Origin: an uncultured Clostridia bacterium
GTDB taxonomy: Bacteria; Bacillota; Clostridia; Christensenellales; Borkfalkiaceae
Assembly (NCBI GenBank): GCA_904374385.1
Contig: CAJFGA010000012.1
Location: 1-48,913 of the forward strand
Reading direction: 5' to 3'
Length of the DNA: 48,913 bases
In this document: one piece after another, positions 26,719 through 35,177 of the stretch
How the letters are laid out: every line of letters starts with the position of its first letter
Position numbering within the stretch: the stretch's first letter is position 1
Notes under the pieces: generated by a model
What the model was told of the DNA's origin: nothing
Seen by the model: the letters and a program-made list of their open reading frames with translations, nothing else
Databases searched by the model: none
Translations under genes and position numbers: made by a program

Positions 26719-28098
26719 TCATACAATGAGGTACTCATCGGCCGGGGCAGAAATCGTAAGCGCATCGTATGAAAGAGATGCTTCTGCCGTCACATCCGTC
26801 AAATATGTTTCAATGCGGCCGCTGGAAAACGTTACGTCCGCATCCAACTCAAAATCGAAAGAAATACTTGTCAAACGCGTTTCGCCGTCAAACGAACATT
26901 CCAAAAGGATACGGCTACCCTCTAAAGAGAGGCGCGAAAATTCCGCGCGTATGTATCCGCTCTCCTCTTGCGGGAAGAGCGCCCATTCGAGCAGATCGTA
27001 GACGGACATCCCCTCCTGCTGCATCTGCGCAAATCCTTGTTTGATTTCCGCAAACACCCGTGCGCCGCTGCCCGATTCACCGGAGAAGAGATCGATCAAC
27101 CCCGTGACCTTAAATGCCCCGAAACAACGGGTGAGATAAGCATAGACCGTTTCTCCCTCTTCCGGAGCCGCGAGCACTGAACCGAGCGCTTCTCCCAAAT
27201 ACCCGCGCAAGAATTCATACGCGGCTTGCGCGGGATCGATCATCCAATTTTCCATGATTTGATTAATAATCCTGCCCGTTTCGGATGAGTTTATCGGGAT
27301 CGACGCGATGAACACAAAAAGGACGGGATCACACAGAATATCTTCGAGGGTGACGTCATAGTCAGCCAATTCGCCGTCTATGACTTCGATCATTTGATTC
27401 AATGTGATGTCCTCATCAAAGAGGGTATCCATAAGATCGCTGTACGAGGCGAGAGGCGTTTCGTCAAACGCATCCAATTTATCGAGCAACCCGAGGCGCA
27501 TCTCTTCAAGGTCCAACTCCAAGGTAAGCTGTCTGCCCCCGTTTTCATCGGAGATCTGTTCATATATGCCGGGGAATTCTGACCAGCCGACAAGATTTTT
27601 TGCCGTCTGCAAAATTTCGGGGATCTGCCCCACCGTTTCGGTCAACATGGGAATTGGCGTCAGATCGACGTCATTCGATTTGGTATAATACATCTCCCCG
27701 TTCCGTTCCTGCCCCGTATAACCGACGCCGTCTTTGAGGATCAGATCGCCCCGGTGCCCGTCATTCACACCATACAGCCGAGCATCATAACCGTAGTCCG
27801 CATTCTTTGCCAGTTGAACGGTGATTTCGACGCTTTCTTCGTATTCATATCCCGCTTCGGAAGCCGTATAATCGCCTTGAAAATTGACCGTAACATACTC
27901 CTCTTCCGCCAACTTACCGAGCGCATAGCCGAGGGGATCGGCTTTGGCCGTCTCGTCGTCACCCGAAGTTTCGTCCTGATTCTTGTCATCTTCACCGCCG
28001 CTGTTGAAGATATCATCCAACATGCCGCAAGCGGTAAAGGAAAACACGAGCGCCAATGAAAGCGCCAAAGCCAACAATACCTGCCATAACTTTTTCAT
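26719..28098 (-). CDS. Hypothetical lipoprotein
   Basis: The 459-residue protein begins with a Lys-containing signal peptide ending in SFTACG, so Cys24 or so is the likely lipidation site, followed by an acidic linker (EDDKNQDETSGDD). The -3 residue of the lipobox is Phe, which is less usual. The rest is a mixed alpha/beta secreted domain with no motif recognised. The ribosome site GAGGAG is good. The gene is driven by a perfect consensus promoter embedded in a 13-bp inverted repeat, which implies strong but repressible expression. It shares a bidirectional terminator with the XRE membrane regulator, a possible but unproven controller. Confidence 0.8.
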   Translation of the reverse strand: MKKLWQVLLALALSLALVFSFTACGMLDDIFNSGGEDDKNQDETSGDDETAKADPLGYALGKLAEEEYVTVNFQGDYTASEAGYEYEESVEITVQLAKNADYGYDARLYGVNDGHRGDLILKDGVGYTGQERNGEMYYTKSNDVDLTPIPMLTETVGQIPEILQTAKNLVGWSEFPGIYEQISDENGGRQLTLELDLEEMRLGLLDKLDAFDETPLASYSDLMDTLFDEDITLNQMIEVIDGELADYDVTLEDILCDPVLFVFIASIPINSSETGRIINQIMENWMIDPAQAAYEFLRGYLGEALGSVLAAPEEGETVYAYLTRCFGAFKVTGLIDLFSGESGSGARVFAEIKQGFAQMQQEGMSVYDLLEWALFPQEESGYIRAEFSRLSLEGSRILLECSFDGETRLTSISFDFELDADVTFSSGRIETYLTDVTAEASLSYDALTISAPADEYLIV

Positions 28099-28119
28099 AT
28101 TTTTCTCCTCGCTTCTGTT

Positions 28120-28168
28120 TTTATGAAGCTATTCTATGATGATTTTATTATAGCTATAGCTTCATAAA
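28120..28168. promoter_or_regulatory. 13-bp inverted repeat, putative operator
   Basis: TTTATGAAGCTAT (28120-28132) and ATAGCTTCATAAA (28156-28168) are perfect reverse complements 23 nt apart. One arm lies in the promoter spacer and the other just downstream of the predicted start, the arrangement of a repressor operator. Confidence 0.6.
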
Positions 28169-28175
28169 ATGTCAA
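28147..28175 (-). promoter_or_regulatory. Consensus sigma-A promoter of the lipoprotein gene
   Basis: On the minus strand TTGACA (28170-28175) and TATAAT (28147-28152) are exactly 17 nt apart. Confidence 0.85.
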
Positions 28176-28249
28176 GGCAAATGACACGCTTTAATAAATT
28201 GTTTGGGCGGCGCATGTTGCATTGCCGGGACAAAAAAAGAGCAGATAAA

Positions 28250-28276
28250 CAAAAAACGAACCGCGCCATGCGGTCC
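28250..28276 (-). terminator. Terminator of the split glutamate synthase operon
   Basis: A 7-bp stem (28258-28264 with 28270-28276, one G-T) with a 5-nt loop is followed on the minus strand by GTTTTTTG. It lies 9 nt beyond the ANTAR gene. Confidence 0.75.
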
Positions 28277-28284
28277 GCCTTTGT

Positions 28285-28848
28285 TCAGCTTTCATAGGTT
28301 TTTAAAATCTCCAAAGCAACTTCCCGCTTAGACATGCGCTTGTTCATCGCCTGCCTTTCGATAAAGCGGTGCGCTTCCGGTTCGGTCATGCGCAGGTATT
28401 GGATGAGGGCGCACTTTGCGCGGTCGACAAGTTTCAAATCGTCCAATTTCAGCTTTATGCTCGCCGCTTCGTCCTGTGCGCGGCGGAGTTTTGCCGCGAG
28501 ATCGGCGGCTATGCCGAGGGACTGCGTAAACAGATCGGCATCGACGGGCATCTTCAAAACGATCGCACCGGCGCCCGCAAAGCAAGCGCGCGCCGCCGCA
28601 TAGCATTCCGCCCGCGTAAGGACGATGACGCCGCAAGCGCCCTCGCACAGGGCGCGCACGCCGGCCGCACGCTCTTCTTCGAAATGCGGCATGACGGCGG
28701 CAATCACCGCTGCGCGGGAGGCTTTTGCCAAATCGGTCGTATATTGTGCGATGATGCCATGTTTTTCAAGCCGCTCTTTGACGCGCGCAAGCCCCTCTTC
28801 AGAGGCGGCATAAACGGCGAGGTCGATCATAGGCTTTTCCTCGTTCAT
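28285..28848 (-). CDS. ANTAR-domain RNA-binding regulator with degenerate receiver
   Basis: The 187-residue protein ends in a clear ANTAR domain (about residues 130-187, containing LVDRAKCALIQYLRMTE and EAHRFIERQAM), a three-helix fold that binds paired hexaloop hairpins in nascent RNA and prevents termination. A coiled segment joins it to an N-terminal receiver-like domain with no obvious phospho-acceptor Asp, so the input may be protein contact rather than phosphorylation. It starts at TGATG on the stop of the GXGXG gene (a TTG one codon earlier is the alternative). Its place at the end of the glutamate synthase operon suggests nitrogen control. Confidence 0.9.
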   Translation of the reverse strand: MNEEKPMIDLAVYAASEEGLARVKERLEKHGIIAQYTTDLAKASRAAVIAAVMPHFEEERAAGVRALCEGACGVIVLTRAECYAAARACFAGAGAIVLKMPVDADLFTQSLGIAADLAAKLRRAQDEAASIKLKLDDLKLVDRAKCALIQYLRMTEPEAHRFIERQAMNKRMSKREVALEILKTYES

Positions 28849-29570
28849 CAATTGTTGGTATACATCCTATGGTAGGGATTTTCAGAGTCGGGCGTCAGGC
28901 GGTAATAGGTATCGGACAAGAGCGCCTGCGCATCCAGACGGAACGCCGCGGCGTATTCGCAGAGAATGCCGCGCACCCATTCGTCAGAAATGCCTAAAAG
29001 TTTTTCCGCCTTGATCTGTTCGGGAAGCCCCGCAGGCAAAGTTCCGCGGATATACATTTCTCCGCCGTGCATACCCGTGCCGCAAAAATTGCCGACAATA
29101 GGCTTTCCGTCTTGATGCAAGCCGAGCACGACGATCAAGCCGCCCGCCTGATATTCACCGAGAAAGCTGCCCGCCCTGCCGCCGATGACGATGACGGGCT
29201 TATTCTCTTTATAGGCCTTCATGTGGATGCCGCAGCGGTAACCGACATTTCCCTTGACGAAAATCTTTCCGCCGCGCATCGCATAGCCCGCCGCATCGCC
29301 CGCACTGCCATATACAATGATCGAACCGGCATTCATCGTATCGCCGATGGCATCCTGCACATTGCCCTCGACGACGATATCGGTGCCGTCGAGATACGCC
29401 CCCAGCGCATTGCCGGGCGTTCCTTTGATATGAATGGTCTTCCCGCCCGAGCCGGCTCCGATATAGCGCTGCCCGATGCAATGATCGATATAAATTTCGC
29501 TGTCACCGCAGGTGCGGATGCACTCATTCAAATTCTGAAAATGCAATGTTTCATTCGCTTCGATACGCAT
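28848..29570 (-). CDS. Glutamate synthase GXGXG (alpha C-terminal) subunit
   Basis: The 240-residue protein matches the C-terminal beta-helix of glutamate synthase large subunit, here encoded alone. Evidence is the repeated glycine pattern (GAGSGGKTIHIKG, GNALGAYLDGTD, GDAAGYAMRGGKIFVKGNVG, GGRAGSFLGEYQAGG). In fused enzymes this domain holds the ammonia channel and the FMN synthase in register. GAGGAGG overlaps the end of the FAD oxidoreductase gene 2 nt upstream. It runs directly into the ANTAR gene. Confidence 0.93.
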   Translation of the reverse strand: MRIEANETLHFQNLNECIRTCGDSEIYIDHCIGQRYIGAGSGGKTIHIKGTPGNALGAYLDGTDIVVEGNVQDAIGDTMNAGSIIVYGSAGDAAGYAMRGGKIFVKGNVGYRCGIHMKAYKENKPVIVIGGRAGSFLGEYQAGGLIVVLGLHQDGKPIVGNFCGTGMHGGEMYIRGTLPAGLPEQIKAEKLLGISDEWVRGILCEYAAAFRLDAQALLSDTYYRLTPDSENPYHRMYTNN

Positions 29571-29572
29571 CG

Positions 29573-30802
29573 TTACTGCCTCCTCGCAAGTTTATCCTTG
29601 CGCGCGCTTTCGGAAAACGCCATGAGCGCGGGCGATTTTTTTAAGAGCTCGAAATCGACTTCGGAGAGGGGCGTCTTTTCTCGGATGAGCGAGGTATAGA
29701 TCCCGGCACGCTCGATACAGTCGATGAGAATATAGCCCGTGAGCCGATTGTCCCGATAAAACAATTTCTTATAGTGGCCGGGCGTTATATCTTCGAAGCA
29801 TTCCCCTTCGTATACGCCGGCCGTAGCGATGTGCGACCCGAAAAAGCCGATGGCGTTCATAGGAACGGCATTGGTAAAATGCGCGTCGCCTCCCGCCATG
29901 TTTTTGCCCGCACACTCACCCTGCAGGGCGGCATTGGGCAGGAGAGCCAAGATGCGGCGGGTGCCGGAAGAAATATCGAAACTTTCGCAGTTGTCCCCCG
30001 CCGCATAAACATCGGGCAGGGTCGTACACTGACCGTCGTCCGTGACGATTCCGCGGGCGACTTCGCCGCCCGCCTCTTTGACGAGTTCGACATTGGGCCG
30101 TACGCCTACCGCGACGACGAGGACATCAAAGGGAATTTTACCGCCGTTTTTGGTGACGGCAAAGGTGCCTTCAAACTTTGCGACACTGTCGCCGAGAATA
30201 AAACGCACTCCCTTGCGCTCGAGCTGTTTTTGCACGAATGCCGCGCCGCCTTCGTCTAAAATGCTGGGCAGGATCCTGTCTGCGAGGTCAACGACGGTGA
30301 CGGAACGGCACCGATCTAAAATGCCCTCCATACACTTCAGCCCGATCAGGCCTGCGCCGACGATAAGCACGTCTTTTTCGGGGCCGAGCGCCCTTTCGAG
30401 CGCGAGCGCATCGTCCAATTGCATAAAGCTGAATTTTTCTTTCACGGCGTCCAGCCCTTCCATGGGCGGCACAAAGGGACGGGAACCCGTCGCGACGAGC
30501 AGCTTATCATATGCGATTTTTTTGCCGCTCTTTAAGATGACTTTCTTCCCTTTTGGATCAATTTTTTCGGCACGTTCTCCTAAAATAAGGTCAACGCCCA
30601 TTTTAGTATAAAAATCCGCGGGGCGGTAGCCGATATGCTCCAGATCGATCCTTCCGTATAGGTAATAGGAGATGAGCGGCCTGCCGTAAGCGGCGTGCGT
30701 TTCGTCGGAAATGACGGTGATCTTCCCCTCTTGGTCGAGAGAACGGATACCCTCGATCGCATAGAGCGCGGCAGTGGAGTTGCCGATAATGACATATTGC
30801 AT
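29573..30802 (-). CDS. FAD/NAD(P)-dependent oxidoreductase of the split glutamate synthase
   Basis: The 409-residue flavoprotein has an FAD-binding start MQYVIIGNSTAALYA and a second dinucleotide fold VLIVGAGLIGLKCMEG, the layout of NADH-dependent two-domain oxidoreductases. It probably supplies electrons to the ferredoxin and FMN subunits, in place of a GltD small subunit. AAAGGAGG is 6 nt before the start at 30802; a 21-residue upstream extension is not used. It follows the ferredoxin gene by 13 nt. Confidence 0.9.
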   Translation of the reverse strand: MQYVIIGNSTAALYAIEGIRSLDQEGKITVISDETHAAYGRPLISYYLYGRIDLEHIGYRPADFYTKMGVDLILGERAEKIDPKGKKVILKSGKKIAYDKLLVATGSRPFVPPMEGLDAVKEKFSFMQLDDALALERALGPEKDVLIVGAGLIGLKCMEGILDRCRSVTVVDLADRILPSILDEGGAAFVQKQLERKGVRFILGDSVAKFEGTFAVTKNGGKIPFDVLVVAVGVRPNVELVKEAGGEVARGIVTDDGQCTTLPDVYAAGDNCESFDISSGTRRILALLPNAALQGECAGKNMAGGDAHFTNAVPMNAIGFFGSHIATAGVYEGECFEDITPGHYKKLFYRDNRLTGYILIDCIERAGIYTSLIREKTPLSEVDFELLKKSPALMAFSESARKDKLARRQ

Positions 30803-30815
30803 GCGATACCTCCTT

Positions 30816-31256
30816 TCAGCCACGATCCTCGAACACGATCGCCCGATTGATACAGTATTTGACACAGTTGGGTTCGCCCTGCTTCATATTGTCGGTACAG
30901 AGCATGCATTTCTGCGCGACCTTGCCGTTTTCTGCCGGCATGATCGCTCCGTACGGGCAAACCATAACGCAGGTATAACAGCCGACGCATTTATTTTGAT
31001 CGATGACGACCATGCCGTCGCCGTCCTTTGAAAGAGCGCCCGCGATGCAGCTTTTGACGCAGAGCGGGTCAGTGCAGTGGCGGCAATTGACGGCAAAGTG
31101 CACGCCGTCGCCGTCCTCTACCTGAATGCGGGGATGTATCTCTTTTCCTTTGAGCGCCTTGACCATATCGGCGATGCCAGAATTGGCGAAAGCGCACTCA
31201 TATTCGCACAAGTGGCAGCCGAGGCACCACTTTTCTTCCACATAGATCCTTTTCAT
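30816..31256 (-). CDS. 4Fe-4S ferredoxin (HycB/CooF type) of the glutamate synthase operon
   Basis: The 146-residue protein has four cysteine clusters: CLGCHLCEYEC, CRHCTDPLCVKSC, CVGCYTCVMVCP and the split C-terminal CMLCTDNMKQGEPNCVKYC, typical of multi-cluster HycB-like electron carriers. It likely relays electrons between the FAD oxidoreductase and the FMN synthase subunit. AAGGAG precedes the start and the neighbours are within about 15 nt on each side. Confidence 0.92.
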   Translation of the reverse strand: MKRIYVEEKWCLGCHLCEYECAFANSGIADMVKALKGKEIHPRIQVEDGDGVHFAVNCRHCTDPLCVKSCIAGALSKDGDGMVVIDQNKCVGCYTCVMVCPYGAIMPAENGKVAQKCMLCTDNMKQGEPNCVKYCINRAIVFEDRG

Positions 31257-31268
31257 ACAGCTTTCTCC

Positions 31269-32777
31269 TTATTCACCCGCGTGGCGGATGCCCAAAACGG
31301 ACAGCTCTTTCTCGGTCAAGCCGATGCCGCGCAGCATCAGGCGGTTACCGCGCAGTGCCTCCACCGAATTGATGCCCATGCCGCCCATCATCTCTTGCAG
31401 TTCATGCTTCCACGCGGTGACGAGGTTGACGAGGCGGCGATACCCCACTTCGGGATTGAGCCTTTTGACGAGATCGGGTACCTGCGTGGCGATGCCCCAG
31501 TTGCACTTGCCCTGATGGCAGGTACGGCAGAGATGGCACCCGAGCGCCAACAGCGCAGCCGTGCCGATATAGCACGCGTCCGCGCCCAGGGCGATCGCCT
31601 TGACGAGATCTGCCGCCGAACGGACGGAACCCGCCACGACGACGGATACATTGTCGCGGATACCCTCTTCGCGCAGGCGGGTATCCACGCTGGCGAGGGC
31701 GAGTTCGATGGGAATGCCGACGTTATCGCGGATTCTCGTCGGCGCGGCGCCCGTACCGCCGCGGAAACCGTCGATGGCGATGATATCCGCCCCGCTCCGC
31801 GCGACGCCGCTGGCGATCGCCGCACAGTTGTGCACCGCCGCGATCTTGACGATGACGGGCTTTTTATAATCGGTCGCCTCTTTCAGAGAGTAGACGAGTT
31901 GGCGCAGATCTTCGATCGAATAGATGTCGTGATGCGGCGCGGGGGAAATGGCGTCAACCCCCTTCGGGATCATGCGGGTGGTGGAAACGGCGTCGGTGAT
32001 CTTGCCGCCCGGCAAGTGTCCGCCGATACCCGGTTTCGCGCCCTGCCCCATCTTGATCTCGATGGCGGCCGCCGTTTCAAGATAATCTTTAAATACGCCG
32101 AACCTGCCGGACGCGACCTGCACGATGGTGTTCTTGCCGTATTTGTAAAAATCTTTATGCAGCCCGCCTTCGCCCGTATTGTAGTAGATGCCCAGTTCTT
32201 CCGCCGCCCGCGCGAGCGATTCATGCGCGTTGTAGGAGATGGAACCGTAACTCATTGCAGAGAACATGACGGGAACGCTCAACTTAAGCTGGGGCGGCAA
32301 GGTGTCCTGCAAACGGCCTTTTTCGTCCCGCTCGAGCTTTGCCGTCTTTTTGCCCAAATACACCGCCGTTTCCATCGGTTCGCGCAGGGGATCGATGGAA
32401 GGATTGGTGACCTGCGAGGCGTTGACGAGCATCTTATCCCAATAGACGGGATAGGGCTTAGGCGTGCCCATGGAAGAGAGCAGGACGCCGCCCGTACCCG
32501 CCTGGCGGTATACTTCGTTGATGGTCTGCTTATCCCAGTTTGCGTTGATCTTATAGGTGTCGTCCGATTTCACGATTTTCAGCGCGTGCGTCGGGCAAAA
32601 GCATACGCAGCGGTGGCAGTTGACGCACTTGGTGCTGTCTGCCAACATCTTTTTGAGGTCCGTATCGTAGGAATGCACTTCGTTGGCACATTGCCGTTCA
32701 CATACGCGGCAGGCGATACATTTATCGTGATCGCGAACGACCTCGTATTCCGGATACATGAAGAGAGTGTCGCTCAT
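31269..32777 (-). CDS. Glutamate synthase, ferredoxin-FMN synthase subunit
   Basis: The 502-residue protein combines an N-terminal bis-4Fe-4S ferredoxin (CIACRVCERQC at about 20-30, CVNCHRCVCFCP at about 50-61) with the FMN-binding synthase barrel of glutamate synthase. The barrel carries GGKITDAVSTTRMIPKG, PHHDIYSIEDL, the FMN block DGFRGGTGAAPT and the 3Fe-4S-type spacing CHLCRTCHQGKC. It makes glutamate from 2-oxoglutarate and ammonia. The start at 32777 overlaps the amidotransferase stop as ATGA. This is the archaeal/clostridial split form of GltB, with the ferredoxin fused to the FMN domain. Confidence 0.94.
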   Translation of the reverse strand: MSDTLFMYPEYEVVRDHDKCIACRVCERQCANEVHSYDTDLKKMLADSTKCVNCHRCVCFCPTHALKIVKSDDTYKINANWDKQTINEVYRQAGTGGVLLSSMGTPKPYPVYWDKMLVNASQVTNPSIDPLREPMETAVYLGKKTAKLERDEKGRLQDTLPPQLKLSVPVMFSAMSYGSISYNAHESLARAAEELGIYYNTGEGGLHKDFYKYGKNTIVQVASGRFGVFKDYLETAAAIEIKMGQGAKPGIGGHLPGGKITDAVSTTRMIPKGVDAISPAPHHDIYSIEDLRQLVYSLKEATDYKKPVIVKIAAVHNCAAIASGVARSGADIIAIDGFRGGTGAAPTRIRDNVGIPIELALASVDTRLREEGIRDNVSVVVAGSVRSAADLVKAIALGADACYIGTAALLALGCHLCRTCHQGKCNWGIATQVPDLVKRLNPEVGYRRLVNLVTAWKHELQEMMGGMGINSVEALRGNRLMLRGIGLTEKELSVLGIRHAGE

Positions 32778-33865
32778 TTTCTGCCTCCGTACAATGTAAA
32801 GATGACGGGCTCGCCGCCGGCGGGCGCCCATACGGTGTCTAAATCGGGTTCGATGACGCGGATAGCGCTCTCCTCGCTGGCGATATACGCCTTATCTCCC
32901 CGTTCCGCCACGACGGTGGAACGAAGTTTCAGCCTGTCGCCGAGAGCCATCAAGCCGCCCGTGTAGCCCAGGATAATGGAAAACGGCCCCGTGACGAGAA
33001 GAGAGGAAAACATCTTGCGCAGAAGGGTCTCCTGCGACTGTTCTTCCTCCCCTTTCCGCGCGATCGTCGACCAAAAAGAGGGCGCGACGACATGCGACGC
33101 CTCTTCAAGCGTCAGTTTTTTGCGGCGGACGAGGTAATCGAATATGTAAGTAATGACCTCGGTATCCGTCTGCAAGTTGCATTTGTAGCCGAACATTTCG
33201 ATATAGCGGCGGTTGGCATCATACGAGGAGATCTCGCCGTTATGCACGACGGAGAAATCGAGCAGCCCGAAGGGGTGCGCACCGCCCCACCACCCGGGGG
33301 TATTGGTCGGATAGCGGCCGTGACAGGTCCAGCTGTAACCGGAATACTCGTCCAGACGATAAAACCTGCCCACATCTTCAGGAAAGCCGACCGCCTTAAA
33401 AATGCCCATGTTCTTGCCCGAAGAAAAGACATAGGCTCCCTTGATGAAGGTATTGATCTTGTTGACGCAGCGCACGACATACTCCGCTTCGTCGAGATGA
33501 GAGCTTTCCAGCTTGCGGGAAAGCGGAGAAACGAAGTAACGCCAGATCAGAGGTTCATCCGTGATCTCGGGGATCTTGCGCGTCTGAATTTCGGACGCGT
33601 ACGCGATCTCGAAGTGTTTTCCGAGAAATTCTTCGGTGTTGGATTTGGCGAACGTGTCGTCGTAAAAGAGATGAAAGGCGTAAAAATCGCGGTAATCGGG
33701 ATAGATGCCATAGCCCGCAAAGCCGCCGCCCAGACCGTTGGAACGGTCATGCATGACGGAGATGGAGCGGATCATCGCCTCGCCGCTCATCCCCTTCCCG
33801 CTCCTGTCGATGACGCCCGAAATGGCGCACCCGGAGGGGATTCGTTGCTGTCCTTCCAGTAACAT
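32774..33865 (-). CDS. Glutamate synthase class II glutamine amidotransferase subunit
   Basis: The 363-residue Ntn-type amidotransferase releases ammonia from glutamine. Cys13 in PSGCAISGV is the likely nucleophile after removal of a short propeptide. Conserved glutaminase blocks follow: HDRSNGLGGGFAGYG, CHGRYPTNTPG, HPFGLLDFSVVHNGEI and LQTDTEVI. The start at 33865 is set by GGGAGAG 6 nt upstream; the ATG 5 codons earlier would lie within that site. It is the first gene of the operon, driven by the promoter at 33911-33939. Confidence 0.92.
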   Translation of the reverse strand: MLLEGQQRIPSGCAISGVIDRSGKGMSGEAMIRSISVMHDRSNGLGGGFAGYGIYPDYRDFYAFHLFYDDTFAKSNTEEFLGKHFEIAYASEIQTRKIPEITDEPLIWRYFVSPLSRKLESSHLDEAEYVVRCVNKINTFIKGAYVFSSGKNMGIFKAVGFPEDVGRFYRLDEYSGYSWTCHGRYPTNTPGWWGGAHPFGLLDFSVVHNGEISSYDANRRYIEMFGYKCNLQTDTEVITYIFDYLVRRKKLTLEEASHVVAPSFWSTIARKGEEEQSQETLLRKMFSSLLVTGPFSIILGYTGGLMALGDRLKLRSTVVAERGDKAYIASEESAIRVIEPDLDTVWAPAGGEPVIFTLYGGRK

Positions 33866-33910
33866 GATACACTCTCCCATAGACCTTATCGGCCTTTTTT
33901 TAACGTTAAA

Positions 33911-33939
33911 ATTATAAACCCTGCCGCCGCAAAATGCAA
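33911..33939 (-). promoter_or_regulatory. Promoter of the split glutamate synthase operon
   Basis: TTGCAT (33934-33939) and TATAAT (33911-33916) are 17 nt apart. The leader is about 40 nt with no terminator-like hairpin, so this operon is not an obvious ANTAR target itself. Confidence 0.6.
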
Positions 33940-34096
33940 CGAATCGGCTACTTAAAGAATTGATATAGGGTATAAGTTAGAGTTAACCTTTGGCATAATA
34001 TTCCTTGCTAAGGCCCTTTTTGAATAAAGGAGCGCATTGTGCGCAGTTACAGGCGCGGCTTGTATTTTGGCAGCAGTATGAGGCCTACCCTCGCGA

Positions 34097-34135
34097 AAAT
34101 AAAAATCCACCGGATTTACCCGGTGGATTTTTATT
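34097..34135. terminator. Bidirectional terminator after the HD gene
   Basis: AAAAATCCACCGG and CCGGTGGATTTTT form a 12-13 bp stem with T runs on either strand. It is nearly the same hairpin as at 413-446. Confidence 0.8.
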
Positions 34136-34174
34136 GCGCCGCAAAGGATGAAAATCGATAAAATCGCCTTTGCT

Positions 34175-34762
34175 TTAATGCAGACCCCGTTTTTCGTCGA
34201 TATACGTCGCTTCCAGATCGGAAACGTGCAGCAAAACGGCGAGCGGGAATTTGTAATAGGCGTCGCTGACGGAAGAATCTCCGCCGCGCGCCCTAAAATC
34301 AAAACCGCCCATGTGCCAATTGATCGCCATGGCCTCCTCACGCGTCAGCTTAATAAAGCTGTTGGCAATATAGACGGATTTTTCTCCGTGACCGAAGGGC
34401 AGATCTTCTTCCCTCGTAAAACAGGGTTTTCTGACCCAGACGCCGTTCTCTTTGACGTTGCGGAAATCCTCTTTATAATAGCCGATCTTGCATAGATCAT
34501 GCAGCAGTCCGCAGACCGCGACCGTTTCGTGCGATACTTTTGCTTCCCAATCCTCTCCGTACTCGCTCTGTACATTCTTTAACAGCCTTTTATATGTGTT
34601 GACGCTGTGCTCGCACAAACCTCCCGCAAAGGCGCAGTGATAGCGGATACTTGCGGGCGCAGTAAAGAAATCCGTTTTGAGCAAATATGCGCGCAGCGCT
34701 TCGGCGCCCGCACGCTTGATGTATCGATCAAAAATTTCTAAAAATTCTTCTCTTGGCTCCAT
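34175..34762 (-). CDS. HD-domain phosphohydrolase
   Basis: The 195-residue protein has the HD superfamily metal motifs: His in GGLCEHSVNTY, then HDLCKIGYY and a final Asp in LLHVSDLEATY. HD proteins hydrolyse phosphoesters of nucleotides or nucleic acids; the substrate here is unknown. The start at 34762 has GAGAGGGG upstream and a good promoter, while a 47-residue upstream extension is basic and unlikely. It sits between the glutamate synthase operon and tRNA-Val, with its own terminator. Confidence 0.88.
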   Translation of the reverse strand: MEPREEFLEIFDRYIKRAGAEALRAYLLKTDFFTAPASIRYHCAFAGGLCEHSVNTYKRLLKNVQSEYGEDWEAKVSHETVAVCGLLHDLCKIGYYKEDFRNVKENGVWVRKPCFTREEDLPFGHGEKSVYIANSFIKLTREEAMAINWHMGGFDFRARGGDSSVSDAYYKFPLAVLLHVSDLEATYIDEKRGLH

Positions 34763-34786
34763 GTTTTCCCCTCTCGTTTTTTTATT

Positions 34787-34816
34787 ATTATAGCAAACGG
34801 AGCGCCTTTCCGTCAA
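34787..34816 (-). promoter_or_regulatory. Promoter of the HD gene
   Basis: TTGACG (34811-34816) and TATAAT (34787-34792) are 18 nt apart on the minus strand. Confidence 0.65.
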
Positions 34817-34909
34817 GTGCCTGCCGAGGTGCCCCGTTCTCTTTCCGCGGCACATGCCGAAAAGGTCTGCCCTCCGCGTAAAAATATTCAAATTGGGTTT
34901 CAAAATCAG

Positions 34910-34938
34910 TTGTCAATTCTTCTTTGATATGTTATAAT
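34910..34938 (+). promoter_or_regulatory. Promoter of tRNA-Val
   Basis: TTGTCA (34910-34915) and TATAAT (34933-34938) are 17 nt apart. Confidence 0.8.
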
Positions 34939-34963
34939 TAAAATACTTTGTGAAAAAAATTAC

Positions 34964-35040
34964 GGAGGCATAGCTCAGTTGGTTAGAGCGCTCGCTTCAC
35001 ATGCGAGAGGTCGTAGGTTCGAGTCCTACTGTCTCTACCA
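34964..35040 (+). tRNA. tRNA-Val (anticodon CAC)
   Basis: The 77-nt cloverleaf encodes its CCA. The acceptor stem pairs GGAGGCA with TGTCTCT (two G-T pairs). The anticodon stem CTCGC/GCGAG closes the loop TTCACAT, so the anticodon CAC is at 34998-35000, decoding GUG. It has its own promoter and terminator. Confidence 0.93.
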
Positions 35041-35068
35041 AAAAGGCACCGCAGGCGCGGTGCCTTTT
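35041..35068 (+). terminator. Terminator after tRNA-Val
   Basis: GGCACCGC/GCGGTGCC with an AGGC loop is followed by TTTT. Confidence 0.85.
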
Positions 35069-35108
35069 AATATTCTCTTCCGAAAAATCAGATCGATTAT
35101 GCAGGCAC

Positions 35109-35143
35109 AAAAGAACGGCCGCCCGTATAACACGGAGCAGCCG
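35109..35143 (-). terminator. Possible terminator of glnN-amt
   Basis: An imperfect GC hairpin lies 34 nt beyond the amt stop and is followed on the minus strand by TTCTTTTG. Pairing is interrupted, so confidence is moderate. Confidence 0.45.
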
Positions 35144-35177
35144 CCCTTTTGTCTATGAGAAAGCTGTGGGTGATCTT

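Larger units (their letters stand above)
33866..34174. other. Intergenic region upstream of the glutamate synthase operon
   Basis: It contains the operon promoter (33911-33939) and a bidirectional terminator (34101-34131). The stretch 33940-34100 shows no gene or clear structure. Confidence 0.6.

Noticed and set aside
31077-32966. 629-codon plus-strand frame opposite the glutamate synthase genes
   Set aside because: It is antisense to a clearly conserved FMN synthase gene and reads as a low-complexity His/Arg/Ala-rich shadow.
34060-34100. Degenerate tRNA before the shared terminator hairpin
   Set aside because: There is some resemblance to the tRNA-Glu 3' flank, but no acceptor or anticodon stem can be built.
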